Assembly: GCA_020846855.1 (NCBI GenBank)
Contig: JADLDD010000039.1
Coordinates: 1-64,000 of the forward strand
Source: Acidimicrobiia bacterium
Lineage (GTDB): Bacteria; Actinomycetota; Acidimicrobiia; IMCC26256; JADLDD01
Reading direction: 5' to 3'
Length of the DNA stretch: 64,000 nt
Under the pieces are notes generated by a model. It was not told the origin of the DNA and made no database searches. It saw only the letters and a list, made by a program, of their open reading frames with translations. Each line of letters begins with the position of its first letter. The stretch's first letter is position 1. Positions 37,930 through 47,281 of this stretch are shown here, piece after piece. The position numbers and the translations under genes were made by a program.

Positions 37930-40341
37930 GTGGAGCGACGTCCGGGCCCCGAGGCCGCCGGCGACGACCACTACGAGGCCGAGATCCGCCGGACCACCCA
38001 CGGTGTCGCGCACGTCCGGGCGGCCGGCTGGGGGAGCCTCGGCTTCGGTCAGGGCTTCGCCTGCGCCCGCGACCACCTGCCGACCATCGCCGACCAGGTC
38101 GTGAAGGTCCGGGGCGAGCGGTCCCGGTTCCACGGTCCCGGCCCCGACGGTGCCCACCTGGCCGGCGACTTCGGGTACCGGGCGCTCGACCTGGTGGGCC
38201 GGGCCGCCCACCTGCGCGACGCGCAGCCGGCGTGGATCCGGGAGCTGGTCGACGGCTACGCGGCGGGGTACAACGCGTGGCTGGCCGAGGCCCGGGGCGC
38301 CGGATCGCTCCCCGCCTGGTGCGCGGAGGCCCGATGGATCCGCCCGCTCTCCGCGCTCGACCTCTACACCTACCTGGGCGACGTCGCGCTGCTGGGGAGC
38401 GGCCGCAACCTCGTGGGCCTGATCGGGCGCGCCGAGGCCCCCGGCCCCGACGGCCCGGTCCCCCCGTCGCCGGCCGGCGGTCTCGGCACCGCCCCGGCGG
38501 CGAGCAACGGGTGGGCGTTCGGCGGCGAGGTCACCGACGGCGGACACGGCCTGGTGGTGGCCAACCCGCACTTCCCGTGGTACGGCGAGGCGCGCTTCTG
38601 GGAGTGCCACCTCACCATCCCCGGCGTCCTCGACGTGTACGGCGTCTCGCTGCTCGGGGTGCCGGGCGTCCAGATCGGCTTCAACCGCCACGTGGCGTGG
38701 ACGCACACGTTCTCCAGGGGTCACCGCTTCACCGTGTACGCCCTCGACCTCGTCGACGGCGAGCCCACGCGCTACCGCTACGGCGACACCGTGCGGGCGA
38801 TGGAACCGACCACCTATTCCGTCGAGGTCGCCGCCGGCGAGCCGGCCGGCGGCGCCGGGGACCCCGGCGGCCTGGTCACCGTCGAACGGACTCTGTGGTC
38901 CAGCCACCACGGGCCGATCCTGAACCTGCCCGTCCTCGGCTGGGGCCTCGACACCGCGTACTCGTACCGCGACGCCAACCTCTCCAACACGGGGGTGCTG
39001 GAGCTCTTCCTCCGCACCGACCGGGCCGGATCGGTCGACGAGGTGAAGCGCGTCTACGCGGAGGTCGACGCCATGGCCTGGGTCAACACCCTGGCCGCCG
39101 ACACGACCGGGCAGGCCTGGTACATCGACGGCTCGGCGACTCCCAACCTCTCCGCCGCGGCCCAGGAGCGGTTCACCACCCGGGTCCACGACGACCTCGT
39201 CGCCGCCCTGCTGCTCCAGAACCGGATCGCGCTCCTCGACGGGAGCGACCCCGGCGACGAGTGGGTCGAGGAGCCGGGCGCCCGGGAGCCGGGCCTGGTG
39301 CCGTTCGCGCGTCTGCCGCAACTGGACCGCCGCGACTACGTGGTGAACGCGAACGACTCGCACTGGCTCTCCCACCCCGACGCCCGGCTCGAGGGCTACT
39401 CCGTCCTCCACGGCTTCGAACGGACCCCCCGCTCCATGAGGACGCGCCACGCCCTCCGGGCGGCGGCGGAGCTCGTGGCGAACGGCCCGGTCACCGCCGG
39501 GGCGGCGCTCGCGATGGTGTTCTCGAACGTGAGCCTCAGCGCCGCGATGCTGCGCGACGACGTGGTGCGGCGGTGCCGCGAGGCGGGAGCGGTGGAGGTC
39601 GACGGGCGCACCGCCGACCTCGGGGTGGTCGCCGAGGTGCTGGCCCGCTGGGACGGCCGCTGCGATCTCGACTCGACGGGCGTGGCGCTGTGGCGGGAGA
39701 TGATGGCGTCGCTGCCGGAGGGGGCCTGGCTCGACGCCGGTCCCCTGTGGGCGCGGTCGTTCGACCCCGCCGACCCGGTGGCGACGCCGGCCGGCCTGGC
39801 CCCGGCCCCCGAGGGCGCCGACGACCCGGTGGTGGCGGCGGCGGCCCGGGCCGTGTTCGCCCTGGAGGCGGCCGGGGTCGCGATCGGTGCGCCCCTGCGC
39901 GCCGTCCAGTGGGCGGCCCGCGGCACCGAGCGCGTCCCCGTCCACGGGGGCGGCGAGGGGGAGGGCGTCCTCAACGTGCTGGCTCCCGTGGGTTCGCTCC
40001 CGTCGGCCAGCCTCGACCCCGTCCCCGGGACGCCCCCGCCGGTCGACGGCCGGGCGCCGCGCACCGGCCTCGCCGAGGGCGGCTACCAGGTGAGCTACGG
40101 GACGAGCTTCGTGATGGCGGTCGAGATGCGGCCCGCGGGGCCGCGCGGCCTCGGTGTGCTCGCCTACGGGCAGGCCGGCGACTCGCTGTCGCCCCACCAC
40201 CACGACGGCACGGGCGCGTTCGCCGCCAAGAGCACCCGGGCGCTCCTGTTCACCGACGCCGAGATCGACGCCGACCCCGACCTGGTCCGCCGGGTCGTGA
40301 CCGCGCCCCGGCCCGCCCCGGCGGGTCGCCCGGAGGGGTGA
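37930..40341 (+). CDS. Penicillin acylase-family Ntn hydrolase
   Basis: Predicted autoprocessing site before SNGWAFGG; ANPHFPWYGEARFWECHLTIPG; GFNRHVAWTHTFS; NANDSHWLSHPDARLEGY; SYGTSFVMAVEM. Confidence 0.9.
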   Translation: MERRPGPEAAGDDHYEAEIRRTTHGVAHVRAAGWGSLGFGQGFACARDHLPTIADQVVKVRGERSRFHGPGPDGAHLAGDFGYRALDLVGRAAHLRDAQPAWIRELVDGYAAGYNAWLAEARGAGSLPAWCAEARWIRPLSALDLYTYLGDVALLGSGRNLVGLIGRAEAPGPDGPVPPSPAGGLGTAPAASNGWAFGGEVTDGGHGLVVANPHFPWYGEARFWECHLTIPGVLDVYGVSLLGVPGVQIGFNRHVAWTHTFSRGHRFTVYALDLVDGEPTRYRYGDTVRAMEPTTYSVEVAAGEPAGGAGDPGGLVTVERTLWSSHHGPILNLPVLGWGLDTAYSYRDANLSNTGVLELFLRTDRAGSVDEVKRVYAEVDAMAWVNTLAADTTGQAWYIDGSATPNLSAAAQERFTTRVHDDLVAALLLQNRIALLDGSDPGDEWVEEPGAREPGLVPFARLPQLDRRDYVVNANDSHWLSHPDARLEGYSVLHGFERTPRSMRTRHALRAAAELVANGPVTAGAALAMVFSNVSLSAAMLRDDVVRRCREAGAVEVDGRTADLGVVAEVLARWDGRCDLDSTGVALWREMMASLPEGAWLDAGPLWARSFDPADPVATPAGLAPAPEGADDPVVAAAARAVFALEAAGVAIGAPLRAVQWAARGTERVPVHGGGEGEGVLNVLAPVGSLPSASLDPVPGTPPPVDGRAPRTGLAEGGYQVSYGTSFVMAVEMRPAGPRGLGVLAYGQAGDSLSPHHHDGTGAFAAKSTRALLFTDAEIDADPDLVRRVVTAPRPAPAGRPEG

Positions 40342-40418
40342 CGGCGAACGCGACCGTGCGCGCTCGACGATGTCGGTGGTCGGGGATACCGTGGCGCCCG
40401 GAGCAAGGAGGTCGGCCC

Positions 40419-40946
40419 GTGGGTCGTCGGCTGGTCGTGGTTCCTCTCGTGATCCTCTCCGGTCTGCTCCCGGGCCTCGCGGCGATGCCGGTGAGGGCCG
40501 CGGGCCCGGTGAAGACGGCGACGCTCTCGGCCGTGCTGGACGGTACGAGCTCGATCGAGTTCCCCGGCGGCTACGAGATCACCAACGAGGTGATGACGGG
40601 GACCTTCGTCGACGCCCGCTACGGCCGGGGCACGTACCGCATCGATGCCACGATGGTCGAGCGGGAGTTCGGCTTCGGCATCTCGGGGGCCTTCGTTCTC
40701 CGCTTCCGGGGTCGGGCCACGCTCTCCGGCGCACTGCTCGTTCCCGATGCGGGGTCCGGTGGCGCCCTCGACGGCACGCTGATGGTGGAGTCGGGTACCG
40801 GGCGCTTCCGGGGGATGACGGGGGAGCTCGTGTTCCACCTGGACCGATCCGGAGCGTTCAACCCGCCGGATCCCGTGTTCACCAGCGACAGCGGAACCGT
40901 CTCGGGAACGCTGCTGTGGGTACGGCCGGCCCGTCCCCGAGCCTGA
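40419..40946 (+). CDS. Small secreted hypothetical protein
   Basis: RBS AAGGAGG; MGRRLVVVPLVILSGLLPGLAAMPVRAAGPVKTATLSAV...; signal peptide; beta-rich allene-oxide-cyclase-barrel-like pattern (weak). Confidence 0.6.
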   Translation: MGRRLVVVPLVILSGLLPGLAAMPVRAAGPVKTATLSAVLDGTSSIEFPGGYEITNEVMTGTFVDARYGRGTYRIDATMVEREFGFGISGAFVLRFRGRATLSGALLVPDAGSGGALDGTLMVESGTGRFRGMTGELVFHLDRSGAFNPPDPVFTSDSGTVSGTLLWVRPARPRA

Positions 40947-40957
40947 GGCCGCGTGCG

Positions 40958-42973
40958 TCACGGGGTGACGATCGGGAAGCCCATCGTGAACGTGTCGAGG
41001 AGCCCGAGGAGCTCCTCGAGCGGTCCGCCGGGGCCCTGGACCGCGGCGTCGCCGCGGGCCACGAGATCGGCTAGGGCGGTCGTGCCCCCCGCGAGCTCGG
41101 CGAGGGCCGGATGGGTGATCCGCAGCACCGTCTCATCGCCGGCCGGGCCGGGGTCGGGCCGGACCGCGCCGCGATGGAGGGCGCCGTGCTCGATGCCGAT
41201 CGGGTGCGCCGCACCCGACGGGTCTCCGGGCCGGTCGGGGGTGGGGGTGACCACCACCGTGAGCTCGATCCGCCGCCCGTCGGCGGCGGGTCCGTCGAGG
41301 CGCACCCCGAGGAGGTCGATGAGCATCTCGTCGGTGGCGGCGCCGAGCATCTCGGGCCGGGTGAACGGCCCGGCGCCGAGCGGTGCCGGGCCGTGGCGGA
41401 GCTCCTGGGCGCCGGTCAGGTAGAAGTCGCGCCAGGGCCCGGACTCCGACTGGTAGCCGAGCTGCTCGAGCGCGTCGGCCTGGAGGAGGCGGGCGTCGGT
41501 GTTCGACGGGTCGGAGAACACGAGGTGGGTCAGGACCTCGGCCACCCAGCGGTAGTCGCCCGCGTCGAACGAGGCCCGGGCCCGCTCGAGCAGCGCATCG
41601 GCACCGCCCATGAAGTCGACGTAGCGCCGCCCCGCCTCGGCCGGGGGCAGCGGGTGCAGGTGCGCCGGGTGGGCGTCGAACCAGCCCAGGTAGCGCTGGT
41701 AGACGGCCTTGGCGTTGTGGTTCGCCGTCCCGTAGTAGCCCCGCACGTGGGGGACCGACGCCAGGCTCGGAGGTAGCTCCAACTGTTCGGCGATCTCGGT
41801 GCTGGTGTGGCCGTGGTTGGCGAGGCGCATGGTCTGGTCGTGGAGGTACCGGTACGCGTCGCGCTGCTCACGGAGGAAGCGCAGGCACTCGTCGCGTCCC
41901 CAGCGGGGCCAGTGGTGCGTGGCGAAGATCAACTCGGTGCGGTCGCCGAAGAGCTCGATCGCCTCTTGGACGTATCGGCTCCACGCCCGGGCGTCGCGCA
42001 CCGCCGCGCCCCGGGGCGTGTAGACGTTGTGCAGGGTGCCGGTGCAGTTCTCGGCCGTGCACAGCCAGCCCCGGTCGGGGAAGAAGAAGTTCAACTCGGC
42101 GGGGGCCTCGGCCTCGGGCGTCGACTGGAACGCGATGCGAACGCCGTCGACGACCATCTCGGTGCCGGTCTCGGCGATCTCGACCGAGGGCGCGACCAGC
42201 CCGATGGTGCCGAGTAGGGGCATCCCCTTGCCCAGCCCGCAGTCGACGTGACCGCGGGCGTCGCGGGGGAGCAGGAGCCCGAACATGTACGACGCCCGGC
42301 GCCCCATGACCGTGCCGGCCACCACGTTCTCGTCGACGGCCGCGTCGAGGAAGCCGGCGGGGGCGATCACCGGCACGCGCCCGGAGGCCACGTCGGCCTC
42401 GTCGACCACTGCCCGCATGCCCCCGAAGTGGTCGGCGTGGCTGTGGGTGACGATCACCGCGGCGACGGGGCGGTCCTCCACGTGCTCGGCCACCAGGGCC
42501 AGCGCGGCGCGGGCCGTCTCCTCGCAGCTCAGCGTGTCGATGACGATCCAGCCCGAGTCCGAGGCCACGAACGTCATGTTGGAGATGTCGATGCCCCGCA
42601 CCTGGTAGAGGCCGTCGTCGACCCGGAACAGGCCGGCGTGGGCGTTGAGCCGGGCCTGGCGCCACAGGTTCGGGTGCACGGTATCGGGCCCGTCGTCGTC
42701 GAGGAACCCGTACGCGTCGAGGTCCCAGACGGCGTGCCCGGCCCGGTGCACCAGGGCCTCCTGGACCGGCTCGGCGATCAGGCCTCGCCGGGCCAGGTCG
42801 GCCTCGGTGGCGTCGCGGTCCTCGGTGTCTCCCGGGGTTCCGGGCCGGCCGCCGGCCGGTCCGGTTCGGGCGGCCTCCCACGCGTCACGGGTCGCCGGGG
42901 CGGCGCGGCGCCGTTCGCCGTACTGGTCCTGCTCGTCGTGCTCGTCGTGGTCCACGGCGGCAGCTTCGCGCAC
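40958..42973 (-). CDS. MBL-fold alkyl sulfatase (SdsA1-like)
   Basis: IDTLSCEETARAALAL...VIVTHSHADHFGGMRAV...CTAENCTGTLHNVYTPRGAAVRDARAWSRYVQEA...ATHHWPRWG; dimerisation and SCP2-like C-terminus. Confidence 0.92.
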   Translation of the reverse strand: MREAAAVDHDEHDEQDQYGERRRAAPATRDAWEAARTGPAGGRPGTPGDTEDRDATEADLARRGLIAEPVQEALVHRAGHAVWDLDAYGFLDDDGPDTVHPNLWRQARLNAHAGLFRVDDGLYQVRGIDISNMTFVASDSGWIVIDTLSCEETARAALALVAEHVEDRPVAAVIVTHSHADHFGGMRAVVDEADVASGRVPVIAPAGFLDAAVDENVVAGTVMGRRASYMFGLLLPRDARGHVDCGLGKGMPLLGTIGLVAPSVEIAETGTEMVVDGVRIAFQSTPEAEAPAELNFFFPDRGWLCTAENCTGTLHNVYTPRGAAVRDARAWSRYVQEAIELFGDRTELIFATHHWPRWGRDECLRFLREQRDAYRYLHDQTMRLANHGHTSTEIAEQLELPPSLASVPHVRGYYGTANHNAKAVYQRYLGWFDAHPAHLHPLPPAEAGRRYVDFMGGADALLERARASFDAGDYRWVAEVLTHLVFSDPSNTDARLLQADALEQLGYQSESGPWRDFYLTGAQELRHGPAPLGAGPFTRPEMLGAATDEMLIDLLGVRLDGPAADGRRIELTVVVTPTPDRPGDPSGAAHPIGIEHGALHRGAVRPDPGPAGDETVLRITHPALAELAGGTTALADLVARGDAAVQGPGGPLEELLGLLDTFTMGFPIVTP

Positions 42974-43015
42974 CTCCGTCCGCTGGTGCGCCGGGGCGCG
43001 GGGCCGGCCCGAGCC

Positions 43016-43804
43016 TCAGCGGCGGGGGGGTCGCGACGCCTGCAGGTCGGTGAGCAGCGCGCGGGTGTCCTGCCGGTGCCGGGGCAGGGGTTCGATCCAC
43101 GCCCGCGGGTCGGCGGCGGGTACGTGCGCGGCCAGCGACGACCGGAGCTGTGCCACCGTCGACGGCAGGTGCGGGTCCCGTGGGGTGAGCGCCACGAAGC
43201 CGTGGGGTCCGTTGACGGCCAGTGTCTCGCCGGCCCGGAACCAGTGCCGGAGGCAGTCGGCCACCGCCACGCGGCGACCGGCCGCGACGAGCGGGGCCGG
43301 TTCCGCCTGCACGTCGATCACCACCAGGGCGTACGCGTCGTTGGCGGCGACCTCCAGGGCCGCGCAGTGCTGGTACACCTGATCGACCCGGACCGAGAGG
43401 AAGTCGGAGGTGTTCAGGCCGGTCAGGGCGTCGATGCACCCCGCCGGCCCCAGTGCCGCCACGAAGCCCTCGGCCCAACCCCGGGCGACCCAGCGGTCGG
43501 CGTGGGCCCGGGCCAGGCGCCGCCGCCGGATCGTCCCCAGGGTCGTCGCCAGGGCGTCGAGGTCGGCGAGCGTCTCCGCCAGGCTCAGGCCGAGCTCGGC
43601 CCGCGCCGATCCGAGGGCTTCCAGGGCGGTCCGCGTCTCGGTTCCGGTAACGACCCGGGTCGCGATGTCCTCGGTGGCCGGGCACGGCCACTCGGATTCG
43701 TCGATCCCGACGTCGTTCCGGCTGCGCTCCGACCACCGGCGGAGGACGGCAGCCGTCCTCCGCTCGACGCGCGCGGAGGCGTCGGTCTTGATCCCCACGC
43801 TCAA
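43016..43804 (-). CDS. Degenerate GGDEF-domain protein
   Basis: DALTGLNTSDFLSVRVDQVYQHCA...YALVVIDV...FRAGETLAVNGPHGFVAL: DxLTGLxN entry retained, GGDEF signature replaced by NGPHG. Confidence 0.6.
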   Translation of the reverse strand: MSVGIKTDASARVERRTAAVLRRWSERSRNDVGIDESEWPCPATEDIATRVVTGTETRTALEALGSARAELGLSLAETLADLDALATTLGTIRRRRLARAHADRWVARGWAEGFVAALGPAGCIDALTGLNTSDFLSVRVDQVYQHCAALEVAANDAYALVVIDVQAEPAPLVAAGRRVAVADCLRHWFRAGETLAVNGPHGFVALTPRDPHLPSTVAQLRSSLAAHVPAADPRAWIEPLPRHRQDTRALLTDLQASRPPRR

Positions 43805-43877
43805 GGAGACTGGCCCGCCTGCCGATCATGACGGGGTAATCCGTGCCGAGCGAGCGAGTCGAACAGGCGGGTAGCAG

Positions 43878-45932
43878 GTGTCGAGGCGATCGCATCCGGC
43901 CGGCGCGCCCGAGGTTCGGTCGGCGAGCGACGCCGAGCTGATCCTCCGGTCACGAGCCGGCGAGCAGCCGGCCTTCGCCGAGCTGTACGAACGGCACGTC
44001 GCCGCGGCCCGCTCTGCGGCCCGCTCCTACGCCCGGTCGCGCTCCGACGCCGACGACCTGGTCTCCGAGGCGTTCGCGAAGGTCCTGAACGCCCTCTCCA
44101 ACGAGGGCGGCCCGGAGGTGGCCTTCCGGCCGTACCTTCTCACCTGCGTCCGCAACGCGGCGTTCGACCGCACCCGCCGGGACCGCAAGATCCGCTTCAC
44201 GGACGAGGTTCCCGAGTCGGCGCCGGCCGGGCTCCCGGGCGATCCGGCCGTCGACGGCCTCGAGCGTCGCCTCACGGCCCAGGCCTTCGCGGGCCTCCCG
44301 GAGCGGTGGCGGATGGTGCTCTGGCACACCGAGGTGGAGGGGATGACCCCGGCCGAGATCGCACCGCTGCTCGGCATCGCCCCCAACGCCGTCGCGGCCC
44401 TGTCGTACCGGGCCCGGGAGGGCCTCCGGGAGGCGTACCTGCAGGCCCATGTGAGGGAGGAGTCCGACTCCGAGTGCCGCTGGACGGCGAGCCGCCTCGG
44501 CGCGTTCGTGCGGGACCGCCTACCGCGTCGTGAGCGGCCCCGTGTCGAGGCCCACCTCGACGGGTGCCTCCGCTGCCGGGCCGCGCTCGACGAGCTCACG
44601 GCCGTCAACTCGTCGCTGCGGGCCGTCATCGGGCCGATCGTCCTCGGTGCGGCGTCCACCCGGTACCTCGCGGGGCTGGGGGTGGGCGGCGCCAAGGCCG
44701 GCCTCAGCTCGGTGGGCTGGGTGCAGACCATCGTCGCGGCCCCCGCCAAGGCTGCGCTCGTGGGTACGGCGGCGACGGTGGCCGCGGCCAGCGTCACCGT
44801 CACGACCGTGGCCCTCGCGACCGGAGGCGGAGGCCGCGCGGTCCCGTCGGCCGCCGCCGGCTCCCGCCCGCCCGTCACCGTCCCTGCTCCCGGGCGCGGG
44901 CCGTCGGGCGAACCTCCGGCCGGTCCCGTCGTGAGCACCTCCACGACCACGGCACCGACCCCGACCTCGACGTCGACCCCGGCGAACGAGGACGCGGAGC
45001 CCGAACCCGACCCGGACCCGGCGGAAGAGGCCGTGGTCGACCCCGTGATCGATCCGGGTCCCGGCCCGACCACGACGACGATCCCCGTCACGACGACCAC
45101 CGCCGCGACGACGACGAGCCTGCCGACCACGACCACGACACCCGTGGTGTCCACGTCGACCTCGACGACCTCCACGTCCACGTCCACGACGAGCACGACG
45201 ACGGTGCCGCCGGTCGGATGGCAGTTCGTCAGCGGTGGCAGTGGCATCTCCGTCTCCGGCGACGGGCACACGGTCGATTTCTCGGGTTCGGGCGAGCGCC
45301 GGCTGCTCGCCCACGGCGCGGCCCTGGAGCCCTTCCGGGTCACGCTCGACGGCACGCTCGGCAGGCCCGCCGGTTACCCCGACCGCCTTCCCGGTCGGTC
45401 TCTCGGGTACGGGGTGTTCGTCCGGGCGGCGGTCACGGACGGTGGCATCGTCACCGGCTACACGTTCCAGGTCGACCCCGGCGTGGGCGGCTTCAAGCTG
45501 GCCTGCTGGGACGCCCGGGGCGAGGAGCACACACTCGTCGTCGTCGCGGCTCCCGCCGCCGACCTCTTCGGTCGCCACGCGGTCGACGTCTCCTCGGAGG
45601 CCGACGGCCGCGTCACCTTCCGCTCCGACGGCGTCAACGTGTTCGGCGGTCCCGTGGACCTGGCCGATCTCTCCCGGGAGTCGTGCGAGGTGGCGCCGGG
45701 CGAACGGGTCGGCCTCCGGGCGTGGTCCGACACCACGGCGACGATCGAGCGCTTCTCGGTCTCGGTGGCCGGCGGCGGCGCCACGTCGGCGGCCAAGGCC
45801 TCGGGTGCCGGGTCGTGGAGCCCGTTGCTCCTGGGGGCCGGTCCCCTCGCCGGGCTGGCTGTGGAACGGTCGCGCCGACCGCGCCGCTCGCGGGGGTCAC
45901 GGCGATCCCGCTCGTCCGGGCGACGGGGTTGA
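43878..45932 (+). CDS. Membrane-tethered ECF sigma factor: sigma2-sigma4, zf-HC2-like zinc finger, TM, Thr/Pro stalk, lectin-like C-terminal domain
   Basis: AELYERHVAAARSAARSYARSRSDADDLVSEAFAKVLNAL; sigma4 LPERWRMVLWHTEVEGMTPAEIAPLLGIAPNAVAALSYRAREGLREAYL; HLDGCLRC; hydrophobic AALVGTAATVAAASVTVTTVALAT; TTTTTIPVTTTTAATTTS stalk; GYGVFVRA...GYTFQVDP...GERVGLRAWSDTTATIERFSVS. Confidence 0.85.
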   Translation: MSRRSHPAGAPEVRSASDAELILRSRAGEQPAFAELYERHVAAARSAARSYARSRSDADDLVSEAFAKVLNALSNEGGPEVAFRPYLLTCVRNAAFDRTRRDRKIRFTDEVPESAPAGLPGDPAVDGLERRLTAQAFAGLPERWRMVLWHTEVEGMTPAEIAPLLGIAPNAVAALSYRAREGLREAYLQAHVREESDSECRWTASRLGAFVRDRLPRRERPRVEAHLDGCLRCRAALDELTAVNSSLRAVIGPIVLGAASTRYLAGLGVGGAKAGLSSVGWVQTIVAAPAKAALVGTAATVAAASVTVTTVALATGGGGRAVPSAAAGSRPPVTVPAPGRGPSGEPPAGPVVSTSTTTAPTPTSTSTPANEDAEPEPDPDPAEEAVVDPVIDPGPGPTTTTIPVTTTTAATTTSLPTTTTTPVVSTSTSTTSTSTSTTSTTTVPPVGWQFVSGGSGISVSGDGHTVDFSGSGERRLLAHGAALEPFRVTLDGTLGRPAGYPDRLPGRSLGYGVFVRAAVTDGGIVTGYTFQVDPGVGGFKLACWDARGEEHTLVVVAAPAADLFGRHAVDVSSEADGRVTFRSDGVNVFGGPVDLADLSRESCEVAPGERVGLRAWSDTTATIERFSVSVAGGGATSAAKASGAGSWSPLLLGAGPLAGLAVERSRRPRRSRGSRRSRSSGRRG

Positions 45933-46125
45933 CCGGTGAAGGCTGCGTCATGGTTCGGCGGCAGGGGCGTCTCTAGTCGGTGCAGTGGCGGCGGGAGGTT
46001 CCCGTGGCCCGACGAAGCCGACCGCCCCGCTGCACCCCGACCGGCCGGCCGATCGCCGGACCGGGAGTGCCTGCGCAACGGCGCGCAGGCGCGTAGGCGC
46101 CGACGGTCGACGCCGACGGGAGAGG

Positions 46126-46199
46126 AGCTGCGATCGGGCCTGTCGAACCAGGCCCGCTGCCCCGCCGCTTGCCGGCAGGCCCGATCGCCAGCTCGGAGG
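46126..46199 (+). promoter_or_regulatory. Candidate mutually exclusive RNA hairpins directly upstream of RBS
   Basis: Left arm AGCT-GCGATCGGGCCTG (46126-46142) pairs either with nearby CAGGCCC (46149-46155, 7 bp) or with CAGGCCCGATCGC-C-AGCT (46176-46193, 17 bp with one bulge); GGAGG RBS 46195-46199. Confidence 0.6.
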
Positions 46200-46206
46200 T
46201 CTTGAT

Positions 46207-47211
46207 ATGGACGTCATGCACCAGGTCGATGCGCCGGGCGGCGCCCCGGAGAACCACTCGAGTGACGACTACGACCCGTGGCTCTCCGACGACCGCGACG
46301 TGGTGGTCCGCGCCCTGGACCTCGGGCCCGACCCGGCGGTGGTCCTGGAGGTCGCGCGTGACGGCTCCGAGTGCCCGGCCCGGATCACCTGGGCCAGCGT
46401 CGCCTTCACCAAGCTGGTGGGCCTGGCGGCACCCGACGTAGTCGGGAAGCGACTCGACTCGATCGAGGAGACGCCCGCCCGCGCCGAGGCCTGGATGGCC
46501 TTCGGCGAGGTGCTGTCGGGACCGGGGGGAGCACGGATCGAGACGGCGCCCGTACCATCGGCCGACGGCGATGCGGTCAAGATGGACGCCGGGATCTCAC
46601 CCCTGCGGGTCGGCGGTGTGACGCACCACCTGCTCGTGGTCCTGCGCCCGGCGTCCGGCGGGTTCGTCGCCGAGGCGAACCGCCCGGTTCCGCATCACGA
46701 TCCGGTGACCGGACTCCCGGACCGGTCGCAGTTCATGGAGCGCCTGCACCACTCCCTCCGCCCGCTGCGCAGCGACGAGGTCGCGGTCCTGATCCTCTCG
46801 ATCGACGGGCTGGACCGTGAGGCCGACTCCCCGCCGCGGGGGCGTGGGCCCCGGCTGCCGGCTCCGGGCACCCCCGCCGACGAGCTGCCCGACGAGGCGG
46901 CGGTCGAGGTGGCCGAACGGCTCCGGGCCGCCGTGCGGGGCGAGGATCTCGTCGCGCGCGTCGGACCCACCCGATTCGCCGTGGTCTGCGACGTCCTCAC
47001 CGACGCCGACGAGGCCCGCCGCGTCCTTCGCCGCATCCGCAGGTTCCTCGCGACCCCGATAGAGACGGGCCGGGAACTGGTGAGCGTCGCGGTCTCGTAC
47101 GGAGTCGCCGTCTCCCATCCGCGCGACCAGGCCGAGGCGGTGCTCGCCCGCGCCGAGGCGGCTCTCGCGGTCACCCCTATCGCGGGGCGCGCCGGGGGCC
47201 ACACGGGCTGA
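46207..47211 (+). CDS. PAS plus degenerate GGDEF protein
   Basis: PARITWASVAFTKLVGLAAPDVVGKRL (PAS), HHDPVTGLPDRSQFMERLHHSL...LVARVGPTRFAVVCDVL: GGDEF replaced by VGPTRF. Confidence 0.75.
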   Translation: MDVMHQVDAPGGAPENHSSDDYDPWLSDDRDVVVRALDLGPDPAVVLEVARDGSECPARITWASVAFTKLVGLAAPDVVGKRLDSIEETPARAEAWMAFGEVLSGPGGARIETAPVPSADGDAVKMDAGISPLRVGGVTHHLLVVLRPASGGFVAEANRPVPHHDPVTGLPDRSQFMERLHHSLRPLRSDEVAVLILSIDGLDREADSPPRGRGPRLPAPGTPADELPDEAAVEVAERLRAAVRGEDLVARVGPTRFAVVCDVLTDADEARRVLRRIRRFLATPIETGRELVSVAVSYGVAVSHPRDQAEAVLARAEAALAVTPIAGRAGGHTG

Positions 47212-47281
47212 GGCCCGAGCGAGCTCGGACCCCGCCGGCCGGCCCGTCGCCGGGGCGGGCAGCCGGTAACGTCGGCCCCCG

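Noticed and set aside
45780-45932. C-terminal LPXTG-type sorting signal on the ECF protein, given the sortase at 61.4 kb
   Set aside because: There is a short hydrophobic stretch followed by an Arg-rich tail but no LPxTG/LAxTG motif upstream.
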